28,641 nt of DNA from Muribaculaceae bacterium (GCA_021443235.1 JABUUJ010000014.1:1-28641); one strand, 5' to 3'. Counted from the stretch's first letter, positions 9,361-17,420 are shown. Numbers and translations are program-made. The notes: generated from the sequence alone by a model not told the origin.

Positions 9361-9383
9361 GCAATTTTATGCCATAAAATAGC
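9361..9383. repeat. 23-bp imperfect palindrome, possible operator
   Basis: ATTTTATG and CATAAAAT (9364-9371 and 9373-9380) are perfect inverted repeats around one central base, flanked by GC on each side after one mismatched pair. It lies about 65 nt upstream of the -33 region of the susC promoter, a plausible place for a dimeric activator. AT-rich palindromes also arise by chance. Confidence 0.3.
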
Positions 9384-9549
9384 AAATTGACGCCAAATAC
9401 AATATATAACTTAATATTTATTCTCATATTCCACCATATTAATATATTATATAAGATATAGTCGCATTATTTATAGAATTCAAAATCTGTTGAATTATCT
9501 AAATTAACGTGACACGATTATCCGAAAATTAAATTATTCTTCTGTAGGA

Positions 9550-9580
9550 TTGCATGGGTGGTGGAAAATGCTTATTTTTG
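9550..9580 (+). promoter_or_regulatory. Predicted promoter of the RNR-tail protein gene
   Basis: TTG at 9550-9552 and TATTTTTG at 9573-9580 match the -33 and TAnnTTTG -7 elements with a 20-nt spacer. The start would fall near 9587, about 43 nt before the ATG at 9630. Confidence 0.55.
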
Positions 9581-9629
9581 CAAGAAAATGTATCGGCAAT
9601 GTTGCCGGCTCGTTTTTATTTAGCTGATA

Positions 9630-10943
9630 ATGGAGAATATCGAACGTGATTCTTTTGTCATTAGCCCCGTAGCGGTTAATGTTGCCTGCAAGGAGGACTC
9701 TTACAAGGGCGTGCTCGACACCGACGTGGAAATCTCTCAGTTGATGAATATTGGTGCGACTGTGTGTGTCGATCTGTCGGGCATTATCTCCTTTGACATT
9801 GTCACTGCCATCAACCGTTTCCTTAACAGTGAGGCCGAAACAGGGGGCGACCTTATGTTTGTAATCGACGTTAACCATCCGTGCATAGATACTGTCCTCA
9901 AAATTGAGGCACTAAAAGGCAAACTGACAGTGAGGGCCGACAAGAAGTTCATGAAAGCTCTTGCCGAAGGGTGCGAATATGCCGAGACGCTGTGGAAACC
10001 AATGTCGCAGCACAGTGTCGCTTTCAAAGGAAAATTCAAACCCTACCAGTGCAGCGTGCGCTGCGGCATCAACCTTGCTTCTATGGTTTCTAATGTTGAT
10101 GGGGAGGCGGTTTTCAACCACGACTTGCTAAAGCGGCAACTCACCGACTTTGATGTGGAGGTGAGCGAGTTGCCATTGATAAAGAGTATTTGTGGTGAGG
10201 TGAAGAAAGCCATCGTTGTGTTCTGCCTTGACCACCTTGACGAAGTCCTGGAGGCTGTTGGCTTGCAGCCAGGCACTATAGGGTCGAGCGACTTTCTCGT
10301 AAAACTCAACAACACCATCAAGGAAGCCACTGGCTCTATTGCGGTGATTGAGAAGCAGTTTGAAATGGCTAAGGGAATTGATGCTGCTGATGTGAAGGCA
10401 GCATGCATCGAAGCGTGGGATAGTGGCTTCGATAAGTTTGATGTCCAGCATGTAATGCATCGCCGCGGGCACTATATGGCCGATGAGGAACACATTCTCA
10501 AGCGCCCGCAAGTGCTCGATGCCGACGTGGTGCGTTTCCAGAACAAGAAAGAGAAATGGATTGCCTTTATCGGGCTTATCGACAACCGCCCCTATGAGAT
10601 TTTCACTGGTATTGCCGACGATGATGAAGGTATATTCTGTCCAAAGTCGGTCAACAGTGGTAAAATCATCAAGACCGTTGACGAGAACGGACAGAAACGC
10701 TACGATTTCCAGTTCATCAATAAGCGCGGCTTCAAAACCACTATTGAGGGACTCTCCGAGAAATTCAAGCCCGAATACTGGAACTATGCCAAGCTCATCT
10801 CGGGCGTGCTACGCTATGGCATGCCGCTTGAGCAAGTGGTGAAGCTCATCAGCAGTCTCGAGCTCGACGACCTCTCCATCAACACATGGAAATCGGGTGT
10901 AACCAAGGCCCTAAAGAAATATCTCCCAGGCTCAGAAGACTAA
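9630..10943 (+). CDS. Unrecognised protein with class II ribonucleotide reductase C-terminal-like domain
   Basis: 437 aa, no signal peptide or membrane segment, so probably cytosolic. Residues about 290-437 (from RPQVLDADVVRFQNKKEKW, through RPYEIFTGIADDDEGIF, GFKTTIEGLSEKF, EYWNYAKLISGVLRYGMPLE, to INTWKSGVTKALKKYLP) closely recall the region near the C-terminus of B12-dependent NrdJ enzymes of Bacteroidetes. The N-terminal 290 residues do not match anything I recognise and contain no reductase barrel or cobalamin/substrate site. The Cys-rich redox tail that follows this domain in many NrdJ enzymes is missing: the protein stops at KKYLPGSED. It has its own promoter and is flanked by divergent susC and a convergent nuclease-like gene. 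A regulatory, substrate-binding or NrdJ-partner role is possible but unproven; it cannot itself be a reductase on what is visible. Confidence 0.7.
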   Translation: MENIERDSFVISPVAVNVACKEDSYKGVLDTDVEISQLMNIGATVCVDLSGIISFDIVTAINRFLNSEAETGGDLMFVIDVNHPCIDTVLKIEALKGKLTVRADKKFMKALAEGCEYAETLWKPMSQHSVAFKGKFKPYQCSVRCGINLASMVSNVDGEAVFNHDLLKRQLTDFDVEVSELPLIKSICGEVKKAIVVFCLDHLDEVLEAVGLQPGTIGSSDFLVKLNNTIKEATGSIAVIEKQFEMAKGIDAADVKAACIEAWDSGFDKFDVQHVMHRRGHYMADEEHILKRPQVLDADVVRFQNKKEKWIAFIGLIDNRPYEIFTGIADDDEGIFCPKSVNSGKIIKTVDENGQKRYDFQFINKRGFKTTIEGLSEKFKPEYWNYAKLISGVLRYGMPLEQVVKLISSLELDDLSINTWKSGVTKALKKYLPGSED

Positions 10944-10944
10944 T

Positions 10945-10968
10945 TTTGACTTTGACTTTGACCTTGAC
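10945..10968. repeat. Four tandem hexamers (TTTGAC)
   Basis: Three copies of TTTGAC and one CTTGAC follow each other directly, one base after the stop codon of the RNR-tail gene. This is a short microsatellite-like array in the convergent junction. Confidence 0.8.
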
Positions 10969-10991
10969 CTTCTAGCTATCAGCCAAGAAAT

Positions 10992-11057
10992 GCCATTAGC
11001 CATTAGCCATTACCCATTAGCCATTACCCATTAGCCATTAGCCATTACCCATTAGCC
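10992..11057. repeat. Nine tandem heptamers (GCCATTA/CCCATTA)
   Basis: Nine consecutive 7-bp units run from 10992 to 11054, six GCCATTA and three CCCATTA, followed by a partial GCC. The array contains the 3' end and the TAA stop (11045-11047) of the neighbouring minus-strand gene. Seven is not a multiple of three, so copy-number changes shift downstream frames, but the stop lies early in the array as read on the minus strand. Confidence 0.9.
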
Positions 11058-11500
11058 AAAGTAGAGTATAGCGGTACCTCGGGCAAGAAAGTGTAGCTGT
11101 TGTTGCTATAGTCGATGAGGCAGCAATAGTGCGACATGCCGTTCGACACCATCAGGCACTTAGCTCGCAGCACCATGTTGTAACGCACTATCTGGTCAAA
11201 TGTGCTCTGCGTAATCTCAACTGTGGGGGCCTTATATTCAATGATGACGAGCGGTTTGCCCTCTCTGTCGGCCACCACCGTGTCGCACCGCCGTTTGATG
11301 CCGTTCTGCACCAGCGACATCTCGTTGCCCATCAGCTCCATGGGAAATTGCTTCTCATTAATGAGGTAGTGCACAAAGTGCTGGCGCACCCACTCCTCGG
11401 GAGTGAGGGCTACCGTTTTTTTCCTCAGGATGTCATACACGACGATGCCCTTAGAAGTTTTTTTGATATTTAATTCGCAATCGGGTAGGTTAAGTCGCAT
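11045..11500 (-). CDS. PD-(D/E)XK protein, HsdR N-terminal-like (HsdR_N_2)
   Basis: 151 aa. The centre shows a PD-(D/E)XK nuclease core: CDTVV (Asp73), then IIEYK (Glu88 and Lys90), with a preceding acidic residue in MELMGNE (Glu60). It matches the small stand-alone family related to the N-terminal domain of type I restriction HsdR subunits (HSDR_N_2). In Bacteroidetes this gene is commonly found divergent from holA, as here, which suggests a housekeeping DNA-related job rather than restriction. No hsdM, hsdS or helicase domain is attached. Its last codons and stop are formed from the heptamer array (LANG then TAA). Intergenic distance to holA is 57 nt. Confidence 0.82.
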   Translation of the reverse strand: MRLNLPDCELNIKKTSKGIVVYDILRKKTVALTPEEWVRQHFVHYLINEKQFPMELMGNEMSLVQNGIKRRCDTVVADREGKPLVIIEYKAPTVEITQSTFDQIVRYNMVLRAKCLMVSNGMSHYCCLIDYSNNSYTFLPEVPLYSTLANG

Positions 11501-11508
11501 TATTTCAT

Positions 11509-11516
11509 TAAATTTG
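11509..11516 (+). promoter_or_regulatory. -7 promoter box of holA
   Basis: TAAATTTG fits TAnnTTTG and sits 41 nt before the holA ATG. No good -33 TTG is seen at the usual spacing. Confidence 0.45.
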
Positions 11517-11557
11517 CGTGCTAATTTAAGAATAATTCTTCAATCAACACTAAATCA

Positions 11558-12607
11558 ATGGCCGAAAAAAAAGAAACGGTAACATATTTTAGTCTTCAAA
11601 AGGATATTGAGGCGGGAAAATTCCAGCCCATTTACCTTCTGCACGGCGAGGAACCCTATTACATCGACCGCCTGAGCGACCTTATCGTCGATAAAGCGCT
11701 CAGCGAGGACGAGCGCGACTTCAACCTCTCGGTGTATTATGGCAGCGAGGCAAATGTGCGTGATGTAATAGCCTCTTGCAAGGAGTATCCCGCTTTCTCA
11801 CAATATAAGGTTGTGGTATTGCGCGAGGCCCAAAATGTGAGCAAGCAGAGCGGTGGACGCGGCAAAGACCTGGAACTGTTTAAGCTCTATGCCGAAAATC
11901 CGCTGCGCAGCACCATCCTTGTGATTTGCCACAAAGGTGGGGCAATGTCGGCCAAGGCGTTCATCGACACCATGAAGAAGGAAAAGACCGGCGTGGTCTT
12001 CAGTTCGCCCAAGGTGAGTGACTTCGGGCTGCAGCCGCTCATCACCAACTACTGCGCGTCTATAGGCTGCAACATCGATGCCAAATCGGCCGCACTGCTT
12101 GCCGAGTCGATAGGCAACGACCTGTCGCGCCTTTTTGGCGAAATCGACAAACTGAAAATCCTTGTCGGGGAAAATAGGATGATTACGCCCGAACTCATTG
12201 AGCGCAACATCGGCATTAGCAAGGACTACAACAGCTTTGAACTGCAAGACGCCCTCTCGTCGCGCAACGCCGAAAAAGCCTATCGCATCCTCGCCTACTT
12301 TGAGCGCAACAGCAAGGAGCATCCCGTGCAACCGGTGATTGTGTCGCTATTCAACTATTTCACCTCGGTGCTGCTGGTGCACAGCAGCAAGGACAAGTCG
12401 GCCGCCCACCTCATGCAGGTTGTGGGAACGAAAAGCCAGTACAGGCTCAACAAAATTATTGATACCGGCAGACGCTACTCCAAGATGGCATGTGTCAACA
12501 TCATAGGTTACTTGCGCGAGTGCGACGTGAAAAGCAAGGGCATGGGCTCGCGACAAGATCCCTACGACCTTCTAAATGAACTCATATTCAAAATCCTTCA
12601 CTCCTAA
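11558..12607 (+). CDS. holA: DNA polymerase III subunit delta
   Basis: 349 aa, the usual length. The start of the protein (FQPIYLLHGEEPYYIDRLSD) is the hallmark of the delta-subunit AAA+-like domain, followed by VVVLREAQN, NDLSRLFGEIDKLKILVG and a C-terminal helical domain (about 215-349, beginning SKDYNSFELQDALSSRNAEK) that joins the clamp-loader collar. Delta opens the beta sliding clamp for loading on primed DNA. It is divergent from the HsdR_N_2 gene, with a -7 box between them, and ends just before a bidirectional terminator hairpin. No oddities are seen. Confidence 0.93.
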   Translation: MAEKKETVTYFSLQKDIEAGKFQPIYLLHGEEPYYIDRLSDLIVDKALSEDERDFNLSVYYGSEANVRDVIASCKEYPAFSQYKVVVLREAQNVSKQSGGRGKDLELFKLYAENPLRSTILVICHKGGAMSAKAFIDTMKKEKTGVVFSSPKVSDFGLQPLITNYCASIGCNIDAKSAALLAESIGNDLSRLFGEIDKLKILVGENRMITPELIERNIGISKDYNSFELQDALSSRNAEKAYRILAYFERNSKEHPVQPVIVSLFNYFTSVLLVHSSKDKSAAHLMQVVGTKSQYRLNKIIDTGRRYSKMACVNIIGYLRECDVKSKGMGSRQDPYDLLNELIFKILHS

Positions 12608-12620
12608 AGATAAAACACTA

Positions 12621-12654
12621 CAACACCGCTACACAATAAAGTGCAGCGGTGTTG
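12621..12654. terminator. Bidirectional terminator between holA and the barrel gene
   Basis: A 14-bp stem with one mismatch pairs 12621-12634 with 12641-12654 around a 6-nt AATAAA loop. It lies between two convergent genes; it is followed by CTTTATAA on the plus strand and by a T-rich GTGTTTTATC stretch on the minus strand, so it may serve both. Confidence 0.75.
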
Positions 12655-12684
12655 CTTTATAAGTTGAACGCGAGCAGAGCGAAC

Positions 12685-13359
12685 TCACTTCACTCGATAG
12701 GCGTAGCCCAGCGTAATCATAAGCGACATACTTGACGATCCGGCAAAGGTGTCTTTCTTGTGGTCGCTGAAAACGTTGCGCAAGCCATAATAGAAACGCC
12801 CCTCAAGGTTAAACGAACTCTTGTTGCGGGCTATAAACTCTATGCCCAGGCCTGCCGAGATGCCATAGTCAAACTTGCTTTTAACCGGCAATGTGAATTG
12901 CTCGTTGTGGCGATTGAGGGTGGGGAAGTCGGCAGGCAGGTTCTTGTAGTCAAAGTTTGCCGTTGTCGACTCGGCAATCATGAAACCTATTTCGGGACCG
13001 GCATTGAAAAAGCCGTGAAATTTGTTGGAGCCAAAATAGATGTGTGTGAGAATGGGAATCTGGATGTAGGTGAGGCGGCGGTTGAACTTATAGTCATACC
13101 CTTCGATATTCTCCTTCCAGCCACGTTGCTCCATATTCACCTCGGCGATAAGTCCAAAGTGCCTTTCCTCCATGTAGCGGCAAGTGACACCCACCATCAT
13201 GCCTGGCAGGAACGACTGTTTCACATTGGGGTTGAACTGAATGCGCGACAAGGTCACGCCGCCCTTGGCACCAATCGAGACATTGCCTTCATAGTGCGTC
13301 TGTGCCATCATCGTGCACCCTAACGCCAAAGTCGCTATTATTAACGCTAATCTTTTCAT
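12685..13359 (-). CDS. Outer-membrane beta-barrel protein, PorT/OMP_b-brl_2 type
   Basis: 224 aa with an N-terminal signal peptide ending MMAQ. The rest alternates hydrophobic and aromatic residues in short beta strands separated by turns (SIGAKGGVTLSRIQF, LTYIQIPILTHIYFGSNKFH, NAGPEIGFMIAES, YGISAGLGIEF, MSLMITLGYAYRVK), the pattern of the small PorT-like/outer-membrane beta-barrel family of Bacteroidetes. The start ATG overlaps the stop of the upstream LysM gene (ATGA, 13356-13359), so translation is probably coupled and the two products may work at the envelope together. The exact function is unknown; it is not assigned as PorT itself. Confidence 0.8.
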   Translation of the reverse strand: MKRLALIIATLALGCTMMAQTHYEGNVSIGAKGGVTLSRIQFNPNVKQSFLPGMMVGVTCRYMEERHFGLIAEVNMEQRGWKENIEGYDYKFNRRLTYIQIPILTHIYFGSNKFHGFFNAGPEIGFMIAESTTANFDYKNLPADFPTLNRHNEQFTLPVKSKFDYGISAGLGIEFIARNKSSFNLEGRFYYGLRNVFSDHKKDTFAGSSSMSLMITLGYAYRVK

Positions 13360-15179
13360 TTGTCGGTCACTACAAAGCTCTCAATCTTCTTGTCGGGCGA
13401 GAAATGCACGAGGGTGATTGCCTGGTTAATAAGACCAGATATGCCATCGGCAGAACCAAACTTAAATCCCGTCTGGATGCCCTTATACACCTCGGTGTTT
13501 TCATCTATTGCTATGCCGTTGCCCAGCGTCTTCAACAAATAAGCGCCTGTGTCAAAGCCCAGCAGACCCATGTGAGGATAACTTTCAAGCATTGTGCCGC
13601 CATACCACTTGGCATAGCTGGCCTCAACATTGCGCGTGCGGAAACCCTTGGCATTGAAAAAGCGCGAGAACATATAAGTGTCAACCGCCATGAGGTCGGG
13701 CTGGCAGTCTTTCAGGTAGAGCACATACTCGGGATAACCCAGCAGGTTTATATCGCAGTCAAAGCGCTCGCTCTTAACCTGTTTAAGCGCCGGGAGTATC
13801 TTCTTGAGCAACGCCTTGCTGCTTGTTGTGGGCACAAACACATAGTGAGTGCCAGGATTAAGGCGATTTGACACAGCATCAAATGTCAGCTCGCTGCCCA
13901 CTTGCAGGGTCATAGCGTGCATGCCGTTTTGTGACACGTTTTCCTTGATGAGTGTAAACATGTCAGTGCCTTGGCTTCCAGCATCCTCAAGGTAAATAAA
14001 CGTGCAATCGTTGAAGCGTTGCTGCATCCACTGGCACAGCGTCGCCACCATGTTGGGGGTGGGGGTGTGCGTCATCAGCACATTGGCATTGTCCTTGAAG
14101 TCATCGGCCTTGGTGCTAAAGCAGTTGAGGACTGTGATGCCATTGTCAATGGCAAACTTGTTGATGCGCTCAAGCTGCTTGGGCTCGTTAGGCGCAATGA
14201 TGAAGTTCATCTCGCTCATCACGGGCAGTGCCAGCAGGCTGTCGGTGACGTTGAGGTTATGCTTGGTGTCATAGACCTTCACGTTAATTTTGCGCGACGC
14301 GGTGTGACCAAGGCTATCCATTGCCACCATGAAGCCCTTGAGGAAATCGGTGTAGAGGTGTGCCTGCTTGGGAGCGTCTTCCTTGTGAAGCTGGAATGGT
14401 AGCACAACCGCCACGTTGCATGTCTTTTTGCGCTGCTCGTCAACGAGTTTCTTGTATATATCGTTGATGCGTGTATTGTAGTATTGCCTCAACTCGTCGA
14501 TGTCGATTGTTGCGATGTTGCCCACTTTCTGTGTTGCGCTATATTGCGGCACGATCAAGTTTTTGCCTTTCTTGGGCTTTTTCACGCTGGGATTAAGTTT
14601 CTGCAGGTCACTTGGCGTGATGTTGTACTGGGCGGCAATCGTTGCAAATGTCTCGCCACTCTTCATGTTGTGGTATATCATCTGCGCCAAATTTTCTTCG
14701 TAATTCGACATGACATCGGCTTGAGGCACTACCTTGATTTTTGCACCTTCCACATATTTTTCGGGGCTAAGCTTCAGGTTGTTGCCAAGAATGCTTTCTA
14801 CGTTGGTGCCGAACTTCTTTGCTACTGTGTAGATGTCCTCGCCATAACCCATAGTATAGTTTTGTGACTTGTTGCCGCTGGCAGCAGCGACGCTTTCAGC
14901 AGGTTTCAACATGGCCTTGGTGGGAAAGAGCAGCAGTTGTTTTTTCACAAGCCCTTGTTTGGCCCATGGATTGTAGCGGTAAATGTCGTCAATCGACACG
15001 CCCAGTTTCTGGGCAACGCCGTGCACGCTCTCCTTGTCCTCCAACTGATAGTAATAGAAACTTTGGTTGCCCACTGTCATATTGGGAAGCGCTGGCTGCG
15101 CTCCCGCAACGACCGCCGCCATCCAGCCAATCAATAATATAACTATCTTTTTATGATTCATTTTCAATAATTTAATCAT
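13356..15179 (-). CDS. LysM-repeat protein with periplasmic-binding-protein-like domain
   Basis: 607 aa; ATG 15161 (MNHKKIVILLIGWMAAVVAG) is an equally good start and begins the signal peptide directly. Three LysM modules follow: about 38-85 (KESVHGVAQKLGVSIDDIYR), 108-153 (EDIYTVAKKFGTNVESIL) and 168-212 (GETFATIAAQYNITPSDLQK), which bind peptidoglycan. After a linker, residues about 255-600 look like a type I periplasmic-binding fold, beginning CNVAVVLPFQ and including NFIIAPNEPKQLERINKFA and MGLLGFDTGAYLLKTLGNG, the family of LivJ-like and LpoA-like proteins. A wall-tethered ligand sensor or a regulator of cell-wall synthesis would fit. It has its own -7 box downstream of dnaG and is coupled to the barrel gene. 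Confidence 0.83.
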   Translation of the reverse strand: MIKLLKMNHKKIVILLIGWMAAVVAGAQPALPNMTVGNQSFYYYQLEDKESVHGVAQKLGVSIDDIYRYNPWAKQGLVKKQLLLFPTKAMLKPAESVAAASGNKSQNYTMGYGEDIYTVAKKFGTNVESILGNNLKLSPEKYVEGAKIKVVPQADVMSNYEENLAQMIYHNMKSGETFATIAAQYNITPSDLQKLNPSVKKPKKGKNLIVPQYSATQKVGNIATIDIDELRQYYNTRINDIYKKLVDEQRKKTCNVAVVLPFQLHKEDAPKQAHLYTDFLKGFMVAMDSLGHTASRKINVKVYDTKHNLNVTDSLLALPVMSEMNFIIAPNEPKQLERINKFAIDNGITVLNCFSTKADDFKDNANVLMTHTPTPNMVATLCQWMQQRFNDCTFIYLEDAGSQGTDMFTLIKENVSQNGMHAMTLQVGSELTFDAVSNRLNPGTHYVFVPTTSSKALLKKILPALKQVKSERFDCDINLLGYPEYVLYLKDCQPDLMAVDTYMFSRFFNAKGFRTRNVEASYAKWYGGTMLESYPHMGLLGFDTGAYLLKTLGNGIAIDENTEVYKGIQTGFKFGSADGISGLINQAITLVHFSPDKKIESFVVTDK

Positions 15180-15224
15180 CTTTATTTAAAGCAATACTTT
15201 AATATTGCCAATTATACTTTGTTG

Positions 15225-15232
15225 CAAAATTA
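15225..15232 (-). promoter_or_regulatory. -7 promoter box of the LysM gene
   Basis: The minus strand reads TAATTTTG, matching TAnnTTTG, about 45 nt before the ATG at 15179. It lies in the 88-nt gap after dnaG, so the LysM/barrel pair can be transcribed independently. Confidence 0.45.
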
Positions 15233-15267
15233 CAAAATATATTCATATCTATTGCTATCGTGCAAGG

Positions 15268-17379
15268 TTATTTCGGCATTACCACCCGGTGACCAACGTG
15301 TTGCGACAACTGGCTGCGCACCGCAAACAGCCGTTGGAGCGTCTTCAATAACTCCTCGGTTTCGCTCATTGATGCCTCGGCAACCAGTTTCTGCAAGTCT
15401 TTAATCTGCTGCTCTACAAGTGCCAATTTCCAGTTGTTGATAGCCTGCGGAATGAGAGTTGGAAGTTTCTCAAAGTCGCTTGTGATGCTGGCGTTCTGAG
15501 TGTGGATGCGGCTCAGTGTGTAGGGCTCGGTTATTAGCTCGCTCGATGTTTGGCGCACGTCGTCGTCGGGATGTGAGAGCAGCTTCTTTTCAAGATAGCT
15601 CATGCGGAACTTGTTGATGCGATCAATGCTCTGCTGAGTCACTTTTGCGAGAATGCGGTCTTCCTCTTGCTTGATGGCGTCGATGCTGTGCCCCACGGGG
15701 TTAATGCCTTTAACAAGTTCGGCATATTCGGCTTGTGCAATCGTGTTGCTTCGCTCGGCATACTCGTTGATGTCGCGATAAAAGTCGTCGATTAAGCTTA
15801 ATGCTACTTCATATATCTTTGAATATGAGGGTGTTTCAAATTTTAGATTGTCGGCATCAAGCTCTATCTGGATATATTCAAGCACAGTCGCTTTTGCCTC
15901 GTTGGTCACATCGCCGTCAACCACAAAATAAGAAAACTCGCACATGCCATACCTTGTTATATACTTGATGAGGTCTCTCTCTTGCTGGTGCATCACCGGC
16001 TGGGGTGCGGGATCTTCGGGTCCAGGTTGAGGCGGGGTGGGGGCATCAGTGCCATCTTTGCCTGCTACTTCTTTTATTTTCTTTCGGGCTTTGGCAATAT
16101 CTCTCAAAATCACATCCTCGCCAATGCCGAACATATTGCTGCATTCTTTGGCATAGACGGCGCGTGTCACCTCCGACGGAATGACGGCGATGCTGTGTGT
16201 CACGTCCTCTATGGCCTTGGCGCGCCTGATGGGGTCACGGGCGCAATCCTTGAGCAGAATGCTGGTCTTGAACTCGATGAAGTCGCGTTCGTTGTCATCA
16301 ATAAACTGCTGTATCTCGGCCGCGTTGTGCTTGCGTGAGTAACTGTCGGGATCATCATCATCGGGCAGAAGCAGCACTTTCATGCTAAGTCCCTGAGCCA
16401 GGATCTTGTCTATACCCTTCAGTGCCGCCCTGATGCCGGCCTCGTCGCCGTCGAACATCTCGGTAATGTTCTCGGTGAAGCGATGAATCATGCGTATGTG
16501 GTCGTCGGTAAGCGCGGTGCCCGACGACGCTATCACATTCTCAAAGCCCGACTGGTGCATTGAGATGACGTCGGCATAACCCTCAACAATGAAACATTTG
16601 CCTTTTTTTGCTATGTCGCGCTTGGCTTGATATAGGCCGTAAATCTCCTTGCGCTTGCTGTAAATGATCGACTCGGGGGAGTTGACATATTTTGCTATGG
16701 TCTTGTCGTTCTTGAGAGTGCGGCCGCCAAATGCCACAATCTTGCCGCCCACGTTGATGATGGGGAAGATGACGCGACCACGGTAACGGTCATAACCACC
16801 GCCGCGGTTGTCGTCGACACACAAGCCAGTGTCGAACAATAGCTGGCGATTAAAGCCTTTGGCTACAGCCGCTTTGTAAAGCGCCGAACGGTCCTCGGGT
16901 GAATAGCCCAAGCGGAATTTCCTGATTGTGGCTGTGCTGAAGCCGCGTTCATTGAAGTAGGAGAGTCCCACCTCCTGGCCTTCGGTTGTGTCGTGCAACT
17001 GTTGCTCAAAGAACTGGCACGCCCACTCGTTGAGCATAAACATGGCTTCGCGAGCGGTTTGCGCGTCTTTCTCCTCATCGGTCAGCTCGCGCTCGTTAAC
17101 CTCAATGTGGTATTTGTTGGCAAGATAAATCAGTGCGTCATGGTAGTTGAGCTGCTCATGCTTCATGATGAAGTTGAGCGCGCTGCCGCCCTCGCCACAC
17201 GCAAAGCACTTGCATATCTGCTTTGGCTTTGATACATAGAACGACGGCGTGCGATCGTTGTGAAACGGGCACAGTCCCACATAGTTAACGCCACGACGTC
17301 GCAGTGTCACAAAGTCGCTCACAACGTCAACAATGTCGGCGGTATCAAGTATTAAATCTACCGTTGCTTTATCAATCAT
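15268..17379 (-). CDS. dnaG: DNA primase
   Basis: 703 aa, typical for Bacteroidetes DnaG. The CHC2 zinc finger uses C37, H40, C58 and C61 (LCPFH and CKCFACGEGG). The catalytic core follows, with YRGRVIFPI and FGGRTLK, and the Toprim fold has E266 (CFIVEGYADV), D310 and D312 (MFDGDEAG) and the LPDDDDPDSY metal-binding stretch. The C-terminal 250 residues, after a Pro-rich linker (PTPPQPGPEDPAPQP), form the helical DnaB-interacting region. DnaG makes the RNA primers at the replication fork. A -7 box lies 34 nt upstream. The downstream LysM gene is co-directional but probably has its own promoter. Confidence 0.96.
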   Translation of the reverse strand: MIDKATVDLILDTADIVDVVSDFVTLRRRGVNYVGLCPFHNDRTPSFYVSKPKQICKCFACGEGGSALNFIMKHEQLNYHDALIYLANKYHIEVNERELTDEEKDAQTAREAMFMLNEWACQFFEQQLHDTTEGQEVGLSYFNERGFSTATIRKFRLGYSPEDRSALYKAAVAKGFNRQLLFDTGLCVDDNRGGGYDRYRGRVIFPIINVGGKIVAFGGRTLKNDKTIAKYVNSPESIIYSKRKEIYGLYQAKRDIAKKGKCFIVEGYADVISMHQSGFENVIASSGTALTDDHIRMIHRFTENITEMFDGDEAGIRAALKGIDKILAQGLSMKVLLLPDDDDPDSYSRKHNAAEIQQFIDDNERDFIEFKTSILLKDCARDPIRRAKAIEDVTHSIAVIPSEVTRAVYAKECSNMFGIGEDVILRDIAKARKKIKEVAGKDGTDAPTPPQPGPEDPAPQPVMHQQERDLIKYITRYGMCEFSYFVVDGDVTNEAKATVLEYIQIELDADNLKFETPSYSKIYEVALSLIDDFYRDINEYAERSNTIAQAEYAELVKGINPVGHSIDAIKQEEDRILAKVTQQSIDRINKFRMSYLEKKLLSHPDDDVRQTSSELITEPYTLSRIHTQNASITSDFEKLPTLIPQAINNWKLALVEQQIKDLQKLVAEASMSETEELLKTLQRLFAVRSQLSQHVGHRVVMPK

Positions 17380-17412
17380 CTATCTTCGATCTTATATTGT
17401 TCTTTCAACTTA

Positions 17413-17420
17413 CAAAGATA
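17413..17420 (-). promoter_or_regulatory. -7 promoter box of dnaG
   Basis: The minus strand reads TATCTTTG, a match to TAnnTTTG, 33 nt before the dnaG ATG. The same wider sequence (ACAAAGATACG on the plus strand) occurs before the large helicase gene at 26791-26801. Confidence 0.55.

Larger units (their letters stand above)
9107..9629. other. AT-rich divergent control region between susC and the RNR-tail gene
   Basis: This 523-nt stretch holds no convincing gene. It contains one predicted promoter on each strand (listed separately), about 155 nt of susC leader, and an inverted repeat at 9361-9383. The remaining sequence is AT-rich and shows no other structure that I trust. Confidence 0.6.

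Noticed and set aside
9630..10943. Functional ribonucleotide reductase
   Set aside because: There is no catalytic barrel, no active-site cysteines in a recognisable context and no redox tail; only the C-terminal-like domain is visible.
10992..11057. CRISPR-like repeat array
   Set aside because: The units are 7 bp with no spacers; it is a simple tandem repeat.
11045..11500. Type I restriction system
   Set aside because: Only the HsdR N-terminal-like domain is present, with no helicase part, hsdM or hsdS; the gene's place beside holA is common in Bacteroidetes.
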